A stretch of 11,493 nt of DNA from an uncultured Prevotella sp. GTDB taxonomy: Bacteria; Bacteroidota; Bacteroidia; Bacteroidales; Bacteroidaceae. Both the position numbers and the translations under genes were made by a program. Shown here piece after piece: positions 5,624 to 11,493 of this stretch; the first letter of the stretch is position 1, and every line of letters starts with the position of its first letter. The stretch is from contig CAMYZK010000045.1 in NCBI GenBank assembly GCA_947303825.1, forward strand, positions 1 to 11,493. The letters are read 5' to 3'. The notes under the pieces were generated by a model. The model did not search any database. It saw only the letters and a list, made by a program, of their open reading frames with translations, and was not told where the DNA came from.

Positions 5624-5788
5624 TTAATCTTCGTCTTCTTCTTTTCGTTTTCTTATTTTGTCGTATATTACCTTCAAACAAAATAAACTTGCCAAACTTA
5701 TTATGATGGGTAGTCCAGCAGGTGAGTTGAAAAAGGCATCAAAAGCTTTTTGAAACGGACTTATATACTCTAAGAAGAGAGAGTGCAT
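5624..5788 (-). CDS. Small single-pass membrane protein (54 aa), unknown function
   Basis: This gene is short enough to escape standard calling. Its ATG (5788-5786) directly follows the TAA stop of the MazG-like gene (5791-5789), making UAAAUG, an arrangement suited to translational coupling by re-initiation. The 54 residues begin MHSLFLEYISPFQKAFDAFF, then a hydrophobic stretch of about 15-18 residues (LPIIISLASLFCLKVIY, 26-42) and a charged tail DKIRKRKEEDED. The basic residues after the membrane segment suggest a cytoplasmic C-terminus. It ends 14 bp before deoC. I recognise no family. Support comes from its fit between two co-oriented genes and its membrane-protein-like composition; it could still be a chance frame. 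Confidence 0.6.
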   Translation of the reverse strand: MHSLFLEYISPFQKAFDAFFNSPAGLPIIISLASLFCLKVIYDKIRKRKEEDED

Positions 5789-6136
5789 TTATGCTAGTAG
5801 TTTGGGGTTTTCAATATGCCGTAAGGAGTCTCTTTTTGTCTTTTTTTCTATGCTTTTCTGTAGTTCCAGCGTAAGGTCTACGCCTGTCTGGTTGGCCAGA
5901 CAGAGCAGCACCCAAAGCACATCGGCCATCTCTTCGCCTAATGCCTCGCTACCATTGTCCTGAGCCCGGGCATCACCTGCCTTCCATGACTGTTCACCAT
6001 ATTTGCGGGCTATTATCCGTGCCAGCTCACCCACTTCCTCAGTAAGGATGGCCATATTGGTCAGTTCAGAGAAGTAACGCACTCCATACTCCCTAATCCA
6101 TTGGTCTACAGCTTGTTGCGATTCCTTTATAGTCAT
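5789..6136 (-). CDS. MazG-like nucleotide pyrophosphohydrolase
   Basis: This 115-residue protein belongs to the all-alpha NTP pyrophosphatase superfamily (MazG, dUTPase type 2, HisE), which hydrolyses nucleoside triphosphates to monophosphate and pyrophosphate. The metal-binding signature is present: EEVGE (33-37) and EEMADV with Glu69 and Asp72 of the ExxD motif. It is single-domain, whereas E. coli MazG has two such domains. Helices carrying the motifs are separated by a Gly- and Asp-rich turn (GEQSWKAGDARAQDNGSE). The substrate cannot be assigned; clearing of non-canonical nucleotides is the usual inference. It follows the 85-aa membrane-protein gene by 38 bp and abuts the 54-aa gene. Confidence 0.88.
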   Translation of the reverse strand: MTIKESQQAVDQWIREYGVRYFSELTNMAILTEEVGELARIIARKYGEQSWKAGDARAQDNGSEALGEEMADVLWVLLCLANQTGVDLTLELQKSIEKKTKRDSLRHIENPKLLA

Positions 6137-6174
6137 AGGTTAACTCCCAAGAACTTCTTTAACTGCTAATAAAC

Positions 6175-6432
6175 TTAGTCTAGGTTGAGTATCTCCGACA
6201 GTCTGCTCCAGTAATAGATGGTAGCTAATCCTCCGCCTATTACAAGCACCACGAGAGCGATGAGGTTTTCGCTGAGTTCGTTCTTTTTCCAAGTAACAAC
6301 CGTCAGGATTCCCCAAATGGCAATACACAGTAGTCCTATTTTGAAAAGGAAACCAAGCATACCTATAAGTATACCTAACGCCAGGAAAAGTATTCCCAGA
6401 AAGGCCAAAGCCATCTTAATGTTGTCTAACAT
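6175..6432 (-). CDS. Small membrane protein (85 aa), unknown function
   Basis: The ATG at 6432 lies one base after the dtd TGA stop (6436-6434), so translation is probably coupled to dtd. The protein is almost wholly hydrophobic: segments at about 7-30 (ALAFLGILFLALGILIGMLG), 31-48 and 57-75, separated by a short charged turn WKKNELSEN (48-56). The tail YWSRLSEILNLD is polar. I recognise no family. The Gly-rich first segments resemble generic small inner-membrane proteins. Position between dtd and the MazG-like gene, on the same strand, supports it as a real gene of the block. Confidence 0.75.
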   Translation of the reverse strand: MLDNIKMALAFLGILFLALGILIGMLGFLFKIGLLCIAIWGILTVVTWKKNELSENLIALVVLVIGGGLATIYYWSRLSEILNLD

Positions 6433-6433
6433 A

Positions 6434-6886
6434 TCATTCTTTGTTTTTAGTATCCATACATATAGTTACAGGGCCGTCATTGTTGAGTTCAACTTGCATA
6501 TTGGCGCCAAATTCGCCAGTACCTACTTCTTTGCCTGTCGCCTGGCTAAGTTTGCGGCAGAATTCTTCGTACAGGGGTATGCTTATTTCGTGTCTAGCAG
6601 CTTTGAACCAAGATGGACGGTTGCCTTTCTTATAGCTTGCATAGAGTGTGAACTGACTCACAACCAGACAGTTACCTCCAACATCCATTATACTGTGATT
6701 CATCACACCATTTTCGTCATCGAAGACCCTAAGCCCGGAAATCTTGTGTACCAGCCAGTCAATGTCTTCGCTATTATCTTCTTCGCATATCCCCAGTAAT
6801 ATCAGCAGTCCTTGTTCTATGGTCGACTTTACTTTATTGTCTATTGTTACGCTGGCGTGGCTTACTCTTTGTATTACGGCTCTCAT
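6434..6886 (-). CDS. dtd: D-aminoacyl-tRNA deacylase
   Basis: Dtd hydrolyses D-amino acids (and mischarged glycine) from tRNA and keeps them out of proteins. The 150-residue product has the family's usual length, the start MRAVIQRVSHASVTI, the active-site SQFTL motif (77-81) and the cross-subunit Gly-cisPro motif in NDGPVT (Gly138-Pro139). These define the DTD1 type, which acts as a dimer. Its promoter (6907-6938) lies in the 59-bp gap after uvrC, so it probably starts a transcript with the small membrane protein, MazG-like protein, 54-aa protein and deoC. Confidence 0.97.
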   Translation of the reverse strand: MRAVIQRVSHASVTIDNKVKSTIEQGLLILLGICEEDNSEDIDWLVHKISGLRVFDDENGVMNHSIMDVGGNCLVVSQFTLYASYKKGNRPSWFKAARHEISIPLYEEFCRKLSQATGKEVGTGEFGANMQVELNNDGPVTICMDTKNKE

Positions 6887-6906
6887 TTCTCTATGTTTTC
6901 AACTTG

Positions 6907-6938
6907 CAAAAGTAACACTTTTATTTCAATCTCCCAAA
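6907..6938 (-). promoter_or_regulatory. dtd promoter (Bacteroidetes type)
   Basis: On the minus strand TTTG (6938-6935), a 20-base spacer and TACTTTTG (6914-6907) match TTTG-N19-21-TAnnTTTG exactly. The ATG is 20 bases after the -7 element, implying a very short leader. The -7 region lies in AAAGTGTTACTTTTGCAA, which differs by one base from the right terminal repeat at 650-667. Confidence 0.75.
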
Positions 6939-6945
6939 TTTTTCT

Positions 6946-8772
6946 TTAATTATGTTGAAAGAACTCGTAGAGAATCTTTGCTTTTGCCTTACCGATAACC
7001 GTTTCTAGTTGGGTTATGCTTGCTTCCTTTATCTTTTTTGTAGTCTTGAATTCTTTGAGTAGAGCCTCTCTTGTTTTTTCGCCTATACCTTTTATCTCTT
7101 CCAGTTCGCTTCTCAAGGCGTGTTTTGACCTTTTGTCTCTGTGGAAGGTGATAGCGAAGCGATGTACTTCATCCTGTATCTGAGTAAGCACATGGAAAAG
7201 CTCGGATGTGGTTTTCAGTTGGATGATTATAGGTGGGAATCCATACAGCAGTTCGTTGGTGCGGTGTTTATCGTTTTTCGCCAGTCCTGCAATGGGTATT
7301 TTAAGGTGTAACTCGTCTTCTACCACCTCTCTTATCACCTCCATTTGTCCTTTACCGCCATCGGCAACAATGAGGTCCGGAAGAGGTTGTTCTTCTTCTA
7401 TTAGTCTGCTGTAACGACGTCTCACTACCTCCTTCATGGAGCCATAATCATCGGCTCCAACAATGGTTTTTATGTTATATTTCCGGTAGTCTTGCTTTGA
7501 TGGCTTCAGCTTCTTGAAGACCACACATGCTGCCACGGCATCAGTGCCTGATATGTTGGAGTTGTCAAAGCATTCTATGTGGTAGGGTAGGGTAGGCAGT
7601 TTCAGTTTGTCTTGTAACTCCTTCATCAGCCTTACCTGCTTTTGTTCCGGGTTTAGTTTCTCTGCCTGTTTCATCCGGTCGAACTTGTATTGTTTGCAGT
7701 TCATCTCCGAGAGTTTAAGCAGTGTTTTCTTGTCGCCTAACTTCGGAATGGTAAATTTCACTCCCTCCAGGTCTACAGATATTTCCTGTGGTACTATTAT
7801 CTCTTTTGCATTACTTCTGAAGCGTTCTCTCAATTCCACTATAGCCAGTTGCATGAGTTCTTCATCATTCTCGTTCAGCTTTTTCTTGAATTCTATGGTG
7901 AAGCTCATGTCTATGGTTCCGTTTGTAACGTGGAGATAATTGACAAAGGCTATGTTCTCATCGCTGGTTATGGTGAACACATCCACATTGTTGATGGTAT
8001 GGCTCACCACCTCACTTTTGCTAACAAAGGAATCAAGTGCTATTATTTTCTTCTTAATTTCTTCTGCCTCTTCAAATCTTAGTTCCTCTGCCAATTTCAG
8101 CATATTGTTTTTCAGGTCACCTATCACCAGCCTAGTGTTACCTTTTAGTATTTCACGTGCCTGTAATATATTCTTTATGTACGCTTCATACGATTGCTTC
8201 CCAGCACATGATCCGTCACAACGTTTAATATGGTAGTCCAGGCAAAGCTTATACTTACCGTTTTCTATGCCCTCCTTTGTTATTTGTATTTTGCAAGTTC
8301 TTGGTTTGTATAATTCCTTAATAACGGCAAGCACTTCATGCATCGTCCCCACATGCGAGTATGGCCCAAAGTAATTACCCCACTTTTTGTTGATATTCCG
8401 AGTACTGAATATTCTTGGAAGATATTCATTTGTTATACAGATAGAAGGGTAAGTCTTGTCGTCTTTCAGAAGTACGTTGTATCTTGGGTTATATTTCTTT
8501 ATGAGCGAGTTTTCCAGCAACAGGGCGTCTTCTTCTGTATTTACTACCGTGTAGCTGATGTCCCATATTTTCGATACAAGCACTTTTGTCTTGTATCTGT
8601 CTACCTCTGTGTGGAAGTATGATGACACTCTTGATTTTAGGTTCTTGGCTTTTCCAACATAGATAATAATATGGTTTTGGTCATAGAACTGGTAGCTGCC
8701 AGGTTTGTCAGGCAGCCTTTTCACAATCTCTCTTAGATGTTCAAGCCTTTTGTTGTTTTCTTCCTTTGTCAT
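6946..8772 (-). CDS. uvrC: Excinuclease ABC subunit C
   Basis: UvrC makes both incisions beside a lesion in nucleotide excision repair, working with UvrB. The 608 residues have the family's usual layout: an N-terminal GIY-YIG nuclease (about 20-100, with GSYQFY and IIYVGKAKNLKSRV), four cysteines C160, C177, C185 and C189 placed as in iron-sulphur-binding UvrC proteins, a UVR domain for UvrB binding (about 217-250), an RNase H-like 5' nuclease with CFDNSN (Asp403), VADGGKGQ (Asp471) and HRFAITFHR (His537), and C-terminal helix-hairpin-helix DNA binding (about 555-605). The start MTKEENNKRL immediately precedes the conserved domain. The 156-bp gap from apt contains a parS-like site and a hairpin; no convincing separate promoter was found. 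Confidence 0.98.
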   Translation of the reverse strand: MTKEENNKRLEHLREIVKRLPDKPGSYQFYDQNHIIIYVGKAKNLKSRVSSYFHTEVDRYKTKVLVSKIWDISYTVVNTEEDALLLENSLIKKYNPRYNVLLKDDKTYPSICITNEYLPRIFSTRNINKKWGNYFGPYSHVGTMHEVLAVIKELYKPRTCKIQITKEGIENGKYKLCLDYHIKRCDGSCAGKQSYEAYIKNILQAREILKGNTRLVIGDLKNNMLKLAEELRFEEAEEIKKKIIALDSFVSKSEVVSHTINNVDVFTITSDENIAFVNYLHVTNGTIDMSFTIEFKKKLNENDEELMQLAIVELRERFRSNAKEIIVPQEISVDLEGVKFTIPKLGDKKTLLKLSEMNCKQYKFDRMKQAEKLNPEQKQVRLMKELQDKLKLPTLPYHIECFDNSNISGTDAVAACVVFKKLKPSKQDYRKYNIKTIVGADDYGSMKEVVRRRYSRLIEEEQPLPDLIVADGGKGQMEVIREVVEDELHLKIPIAGLAKNDKHRTNELLYGFPPIIIQLKTTSELFHVLTQIQDEVHRFAITFHRDKRSKHALRSELEEIKGIGEKTREALLKEFKTTKKIKEASITQLETVIGKAKAKILYEFFQHN

Positions 8773-8811
8773 CTCTTAAACCGCCCATAGATAAAGACTT
8801 TCCAGTGTTTT

Positions 8812-8827
8812 CGTTTCACGTGAAACA
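8812..8827. other. parS-like centromere site 2
   Basis: On the minus strand this reads TGTTTCACGTGAAACG: 15 of 16 positions match the ParB-binding consensus TGTTNCACGTGAAACA, with a perfect 14-bp palindromic core (8813-8826). It lies in the uvrC-apt gap, outside coding sequence. CAGTGTTT (8803-8810) and AAACACTG (8823-8830) make an alternative 8-bp stem that shares half of the site. Confidence 0.85.
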
Positions 8828-8861
8828 CTGTGGGTTTGTTTACAGGATTCTGAAATTATTT

Positions 8862-8898
8862 CTACCACAGATTTCTTACTTACAAAAATCTGTTGTAG
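8862..8898 (-). terminator. Hairpin downstream of apt
   Basis: CTACCACAGATTT (8862-8874) pairs with AAATCTGTTGTAG (8886-8898) over 13 positions with one mismatch, around an 11-base loop. It begins about 30 bases after the apt stop. On the minus strand the stem is followed by AAATAATTT rather than a T run, so it is at best a weak terminator or a transcript-end stabiliser. Confidence 0.4.
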
Positions 8899-8928
8899 TT
8901 TTCATCCATACAAAAGTTGTGTCTGTTG

Positions 8929-9456
8929 TTATATGGTCAACAGCGTTGTCAGTTCTATGCCGTTGAAGAGGTCTCTGCCGTGCAGACCTTCGTCTTTAAT
9001 CTCTATAATGAAATTCATGTAGGTTTTCTTGGGATGGAAATGTTGAACCAGCTTGTAAGCTGCTTTCGCCGTTCCACCTGTAGCCAACAGGTCATCATGT
9101 ATTAAGACAACGTCGTTTTCATTGATGGCGTCAAGGTGCATTTCGATGGTGTCTACACCATATTCCTTGGAGAACGATTCTTTTATCACTGTTGAAGGGA
9201 GCTTTCCTGGTTTTCTTGCCAAGACAATTCCGCAGCCTAGTCTTCCCGCTAGAGCCGATGCCATAACAAAGCCACGGCTTTCAATACCTACAATCTTGGT
9301 AATACCTTTGTCTTTGTATATCCGCTCCAATTCATCGAGCATTATCTGCACGCAGTCACCGCTCTTGTAGAGCGTAGTAACATCTCTGAAATTGATGCCT
9401 TTCTTTGGAAAGTCGGGAATACACCTTAGGTTTTTCAGTAACACTTCTTTGTTCAT
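8929..9456 (-). CDS. apt: Adenine phosphoribosyltransferase
   Basis: Apt converts adenine and PRPP to AMP in purine salvage. The 175-residue product matches the family from its first residues (KNLRCIPDFPKKGINFRDVTTL). The PRPP-binding motif VVLIHDDLLATGGT is at 116-129, ESRGF at 59-63, and the flexible-loop region RKPGKLP at 81-87. It follows mnmG by 57 bp and precedes uvrC by 156 bp on the same strand. Both gaps contain a parS-like site. No separate promoter was seen, so expression probably comes from the mnmG promoter. Confidence 0.97.
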   Translation of the reverse strand: MNKEVLLKNLRCIPDFPKKGINFRDVTTLYKSGDCVQIMLDELERIYKDKGITKIVGIESRGFVMASALAGRLGCGIVLARKPGKLPSTVIKESFSKEYGVDTIEMHLDAINENDVVLIHDDLLATGGTAKAAYKLVQHFHPKKTYMNFIIEIKDEGLHGRDLFNGIELTTLLTI

Positions 9457-9489
9457 AGTTCTTTTTATTTTAATTAGTTATACAGGTTA

Positions 9490-9505
9490 TGTTTCACGTG
9501 AAACA
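9490..9505. other. parS-like centromere site 1
   Basis: TGTTTCACGTGAAACA is a perfect 16-bp palindrome and an exact match to the ParB-binding parS consensus TGTTNCACGTGAAACA known from Bacillus subtilis and widely conserved. It lies in the 57-bp gap between mnmG and apt. ParB loading at parS organises and segregates origin regions. parA and parB are not in this window. Confidence 0.9.
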
Positions 9506-9513
9506 AGACATCT

Positions 9514-11391
9514 CTATCTCCCCATCAATACTAGCAAAACGTTAATGTCGCTAGGACTTACTCCAGGTATTCTGCTTGCCTGTGCCAGTGTTTCCGGGTC
9601 TATTTTTGTTAGTTTTTGCCGCGCTTCGGTAGACAGGGACTGAAGATAGTCATACTTAAAGTGCCCTTTGATTTTTATGTTTTCAAGGCGGTGCATTTTT
9701 TCTGCGGCTATAATTTCGCGTTCTATGTATCCACGATATTTTATTCTGATTTCAGCTGCTTCCGCTATTTCTTCTTTCCTGTTTTCTGGTTTCTCGATGA
9801 TGGCTTTCAGTTCAGGAATAACGTTGGCCAGTGTGTTTATATTCAGCTGTGGGCGGGCAACAAGGTCTTCCAATTTGACACTGAACTGCAGAGGAGAGGT
9901 TCCAAGGTTTTCCAAGGTGCTGTTAATATCCTTGGCTTTTATAAGTTTGTTCTTGCAGAAGAGTTCTATTTCATCTATGGCTTTTTCCTTTTCTTTCCAC
10001 CAATTATACCTTTTACTCGTGGCCAGTCCCATGTTATAAGCTTTCTCTGTCAGCCTTCTGTCAGCGTTGTCCTGTCTCAACAGTATTCTGTATTCGGCCC
10101 TTGAAGTAAACATGCGATATGGTTCGTCAACGCCTTTTGTCACCAGGTCATCGATAAGAACTCCAATATACGACTCGTCTCTATGCATTACAAAAGTGCT
10201 GTCGGCGCTACATTTCATAGCTGCATTTACTCCTGCTACCAGTCCCTGTCCGGCAGCCTCTTCATATCCTGTTGTACCATTGACCTGACCTGCGAAGAAG
10301 AGTCCGTCAATTATCTTCGATTCCAACGTATGTTTTAGCTGCGTAGGGTCGAAGAAATCATATTCTATTGCATATCCCGGACGGTAGACTTTCAGCTTGC
10401 TGAACGCCGGTATCTGTTTCAGTGCTTCAATTTGTATATCCATTGGGAGCGATGACGAGAATCCATTCAAGTACATCTCGTTGGTGTTGGTACCTTCAGG
10501 TTCCAAGAAGAGGGGATGTTGTTCCCTGTCGGTAAATGTGACTAGCTTTGTCTCAATGGAAGGACAGTATCGCGGACCTATTGATTGTATCTGTCCGTTG
10601 TATAGTGGTGAGTCTTTAAGTCCGCTTCTGAGAATGTCGTGAACGTTGCTGTTAGTGTTAACCGTCCAGCAAGGCAGTTGGGGCAGTTTGCTTTTTGCCG
10701 ATTCTATCGCGTATGAAAACCGGTACGGATGTGTTTCTCCCGGTTGTTCTTCCATCAGACTGAAATCCACACTCCTCTTGTCAATGCGTACAGGAGTGCC
10801 AGTCTTCATTCTAGCTGTCCGTATACCGTATTTTTTTATGCTTTCTGTAAGTCCTGTTGCTGCTGGTTCGGCTATTCTGCCTCCTGGTATTTTCTTTCTT
10901 CCTATGTGTAGCAGTCCGTTCAGGAAAGTTCCTGCCGTAATGACAACAGCCCTTGCTTGTATCTCTGCTCCCCAGATGGTGCTGATGCCTGTTACGGTTT
11001 TGTTGTCTGTGAGCAGTTCGCATGCTTGGTCTTGCCAGATGTCGAGGTTGGGCGTATTGTCGAGTGTTTCTCTCCATCTCCAGATGAATTTTCCTCTGTC
11101 GCACTGTGCTCTGGGACTCCATACGGCAGGTCCCTTGCCTACGTTTAGCATTCTGAACTGTATGCTGGTGTCATCGGTAACAATAGCTGTTTGTCCGCCA
11201 AGTGCGTCGATCTCTCTTACTATTTGTCCCTTGGCTATGCCTCCTATGGCAGGGTTGCACGACATCTGTGCTATCTTATTCATGTCCATAGTCACCAGCA
11301 AGGTCTTTGCTCCCATGTTGGCAGCAGCGCATGCAGCCTCACATCCAGCATGCCCGCCTCCAACTACAACCACGTCGTATTTTATTGTCAT
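9514..11391 (-). CDS. mnmG: tRNA uridine-5-carboxymethylaminomethyl modification enzyme MnmG (GidA)
   Basis: MnmG, with MnmE, adds the carboxymethylaminomethyl group to wobble uridine 34 of certain tRNAs, using FAD, tetrahydrofolate-bound carbon and glycine. The 625-residue product is of usual length. It has the FAD-binding GGGHAGCEAA (11-20), CNPAIGGIAKG (45-55), signature 1 GPRYCPSIE (272-280, with the catalytic-region Cys276) and signature 2 GYEEAAGQG (375-383). The C-terminal helical part (about 540-625) supports MnmE and tRNA contacts. The start MTIKYDVVVVGGG directly precedes the Rossmann fold; an ATG 19 codons further upstream lies before the promoter's -7 element and is rejected. It is first in the minus-strand block and sits next to a parS-like site, as expected for a gene often found near the origin. 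Confidence 0.98.
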   Translation of the reverse strand: MTIKYDVVVVGGGHAGCEAACAAANMGAKTLLVTMDMNKIAQMSCNPAIGGIAKGQIVREIDALGGQTAIVTDDTSIQFRMLNVGKGPAVWSPRAQCDRGKFIWRWRETLDNTPNLDIWQDQACELLTDNKTVTGISTIWGAEIQARAVVITAGTFLNGLLHIGRKKIPGGRIAEPAATGLTESIKKYGIRTARMKTGTPVRIDKRSVDFSLMEEQPGETHPYRFSYAIESAKSKLPQLPCWTVNTNSNVHDILRSGLKDSPLYNGQIQSIGPRYCPSIETKLVTFTDREQHPLFLEPEGTNTNEMYLNGFSSSLPMDIQIEALKQIPAFSKLKVYRPGYAIEYDFFDPTQLKHTLESKIIDGLFFAGQVNGTTGYEEAAGQGLVAGVNAAMKCSADSTFVMHRDESYIGVLIDDLVTKGVDEPYRMFTSRAEYRILLRQDNADRRLTEKAYNMGLATSKRYNWWKEKEKAIDEIELFCKNKLIKAKDINSTLENLGTSPLQFSVKLEDLVARPQLNINTLANVIPELKAIIEKPENRKEEIAEAAEIRIKYRGYIEREIIAAEKMHRLENIKIKGHFKYDYLQSLSTEARQKLTKIDPETLAQASRIPGVSPSDINVLLVLMGR

Positions 11392-11413
11392 TATATATAT
11401 AGCTTTTGGTTTG

Positions 11414-11444
11414 CAAAGATACGAATAAGCGAGAACAATACAAA
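11414..11444 (-). promoter_or_regulatory. mnmG promoter (Bacteroidetes type)
   Basis: On the minus strand TTTG (11444-11441), a 19-base spacer and TATCTTTG (11421-11414) match the Bacteroidetes consensus TTTG-N19-21-TAnnTTTG exactly. The ATG at 11391 lies 22 bases after the -7 element. Transcripts starting here would cover mnmG and probably apt and uvrC. Confidence 0.75.
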
Positions 11445-11471
11445 ACAAAAAATCCTTTTTTTGTTTTTATT

Positions 11472-11493
11472 CTTGCGTCCATATGGTAGCAAG
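11472..11493 (+). repeat. Structured dispersed repeat, copy 3 (cut by the right edge)
   Basis: The last 22 bases read CTTGCGTCC, four different bases (ATAT in place of CTTC), then GGTAGCAAG. This repeats the first hairpin of copy 2 (702-723), with the same 5-bp outer stem (11472-11476 with 11489-11493) and the same 12-base spacing. The inner CC/GG pair seen in copy 1 is also present here. The rest of the repeat would lie beyond the window, so membership in the family rests on this hairpin alone. Confidence 0.5.

Noticed and set aside
5610..5681. N-terminal extension of DeoC with a Lys/Arg-rich leader
   Set aside because: It overlaps the 54-aa gene in another frame, looks nothing like DeoC, and a start at 5609 or 5600 fits better.
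6140..6328. 62-codon frame between the MazG-like gene and the 85-aa membrane-protein gene
   Set aside because: It overlaps the membrane-protein gene in another frame and has a basic, low-quality composition; the hydrophobic frame is the better gene.
8149..8164. Third parS-like CACGTG site within uvrC
   Set aside because: Only the left arm resembles parS (TATTTCACGTG); the right arm CCTGT does not match, and it lies in coding sequence.
4680..11391. A new defence, secretion or biosynthetic system made by the minus-strand genes
   Set aside because: All recognised products are standard housekeeping enzymes. Only two small membrane proteins are unexplained, which is too little to claim a system.
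10646..11428. 260-codon open frame on the plus strand, antisense to mnmG
   Set aside because: It is a shadow of a highly conserved gene, with no recognisable domain and no promoter.
11392..11448. 19-residue extension of MnmG
   Set aside because: It would start upstream of the mnmG promoter; the Rossmann fold starts directly after the ATG at 11391.

Overview
The window is a stretch of chromosome from a member of the Bacteroidetes, most likely a Prevotella-like Bacteroidales. The evidence is threefold. The best promoters have the Bacteroidetes form TTTG-N19-20-TAnnTTTG (mnmG and dtd). Clear Shine-Dalgarno sequences are not evident before the start codons. The gene block mnmG, apt, uvrC, dtd, MazG-like, deoC looks like the order I remember from Bacteroidales genomes; this is from memory, not a search.

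Layout. Bases 1-833 hold no credible gene. They are full of inverted repeats: two clear copies and one degenerate partial copy of a structured dispersed repeat, a 397-bp segment bounded by 15-bp terminal inverted repeats, two large palindromes 63 bp apart, two terminator-like hairpins, and a heptanucleotide tandem array that runs into the polA stop codon. Next comes polA (minus, 3602-834), divergent from a long-chain polyprenyl diphosphate synthase (plus, 3692-4669). That gene converges, with a 10-bp gap, on the minus-strand block that fills the rest of the window. In transcription order the block is mnmG, apt, uvrC, dtd, an 85-aa membrane protein, a MazG-like pyrophosphohydrolase, a 54-aa membrane protein and deoC. 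A further partial copy of the dispersed repeat begins at the right edge (11472-11493), so the same repeat family lies on both sides of the gene block.

How the genes work together. All recognised genes are housekeeping. PolA and UvrC both act in nucleotide excision repair. Apt and DeoC handle purine and deoxyribose salvage. MnmG modifies the tRNA wobble base, Dtd removes D-amino acids from tRNA, and the MazG-like protein probably removes unwanted nucleotides. The polyprenyl synthase supplies a quinone or undecaprenyl-type isoprenoid chain. The two small membrane proteins have no function I can name.

The most notable non-coding signals are two parS-like centromere sites (TGTTTCACGTGAAACA and a near-identical copy) on either side of apt, which suggest an origin-proximal position, and a perfect 14-bp inverted repeat inside the coding end of the polyprenyl synthase gene. 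I see no mobile-element transposase, CRISPR array, tRNA, rRNA, defence system or clearly new multi-gene system. The novelty here lies in small ORFs and in DNA or RNA structure.
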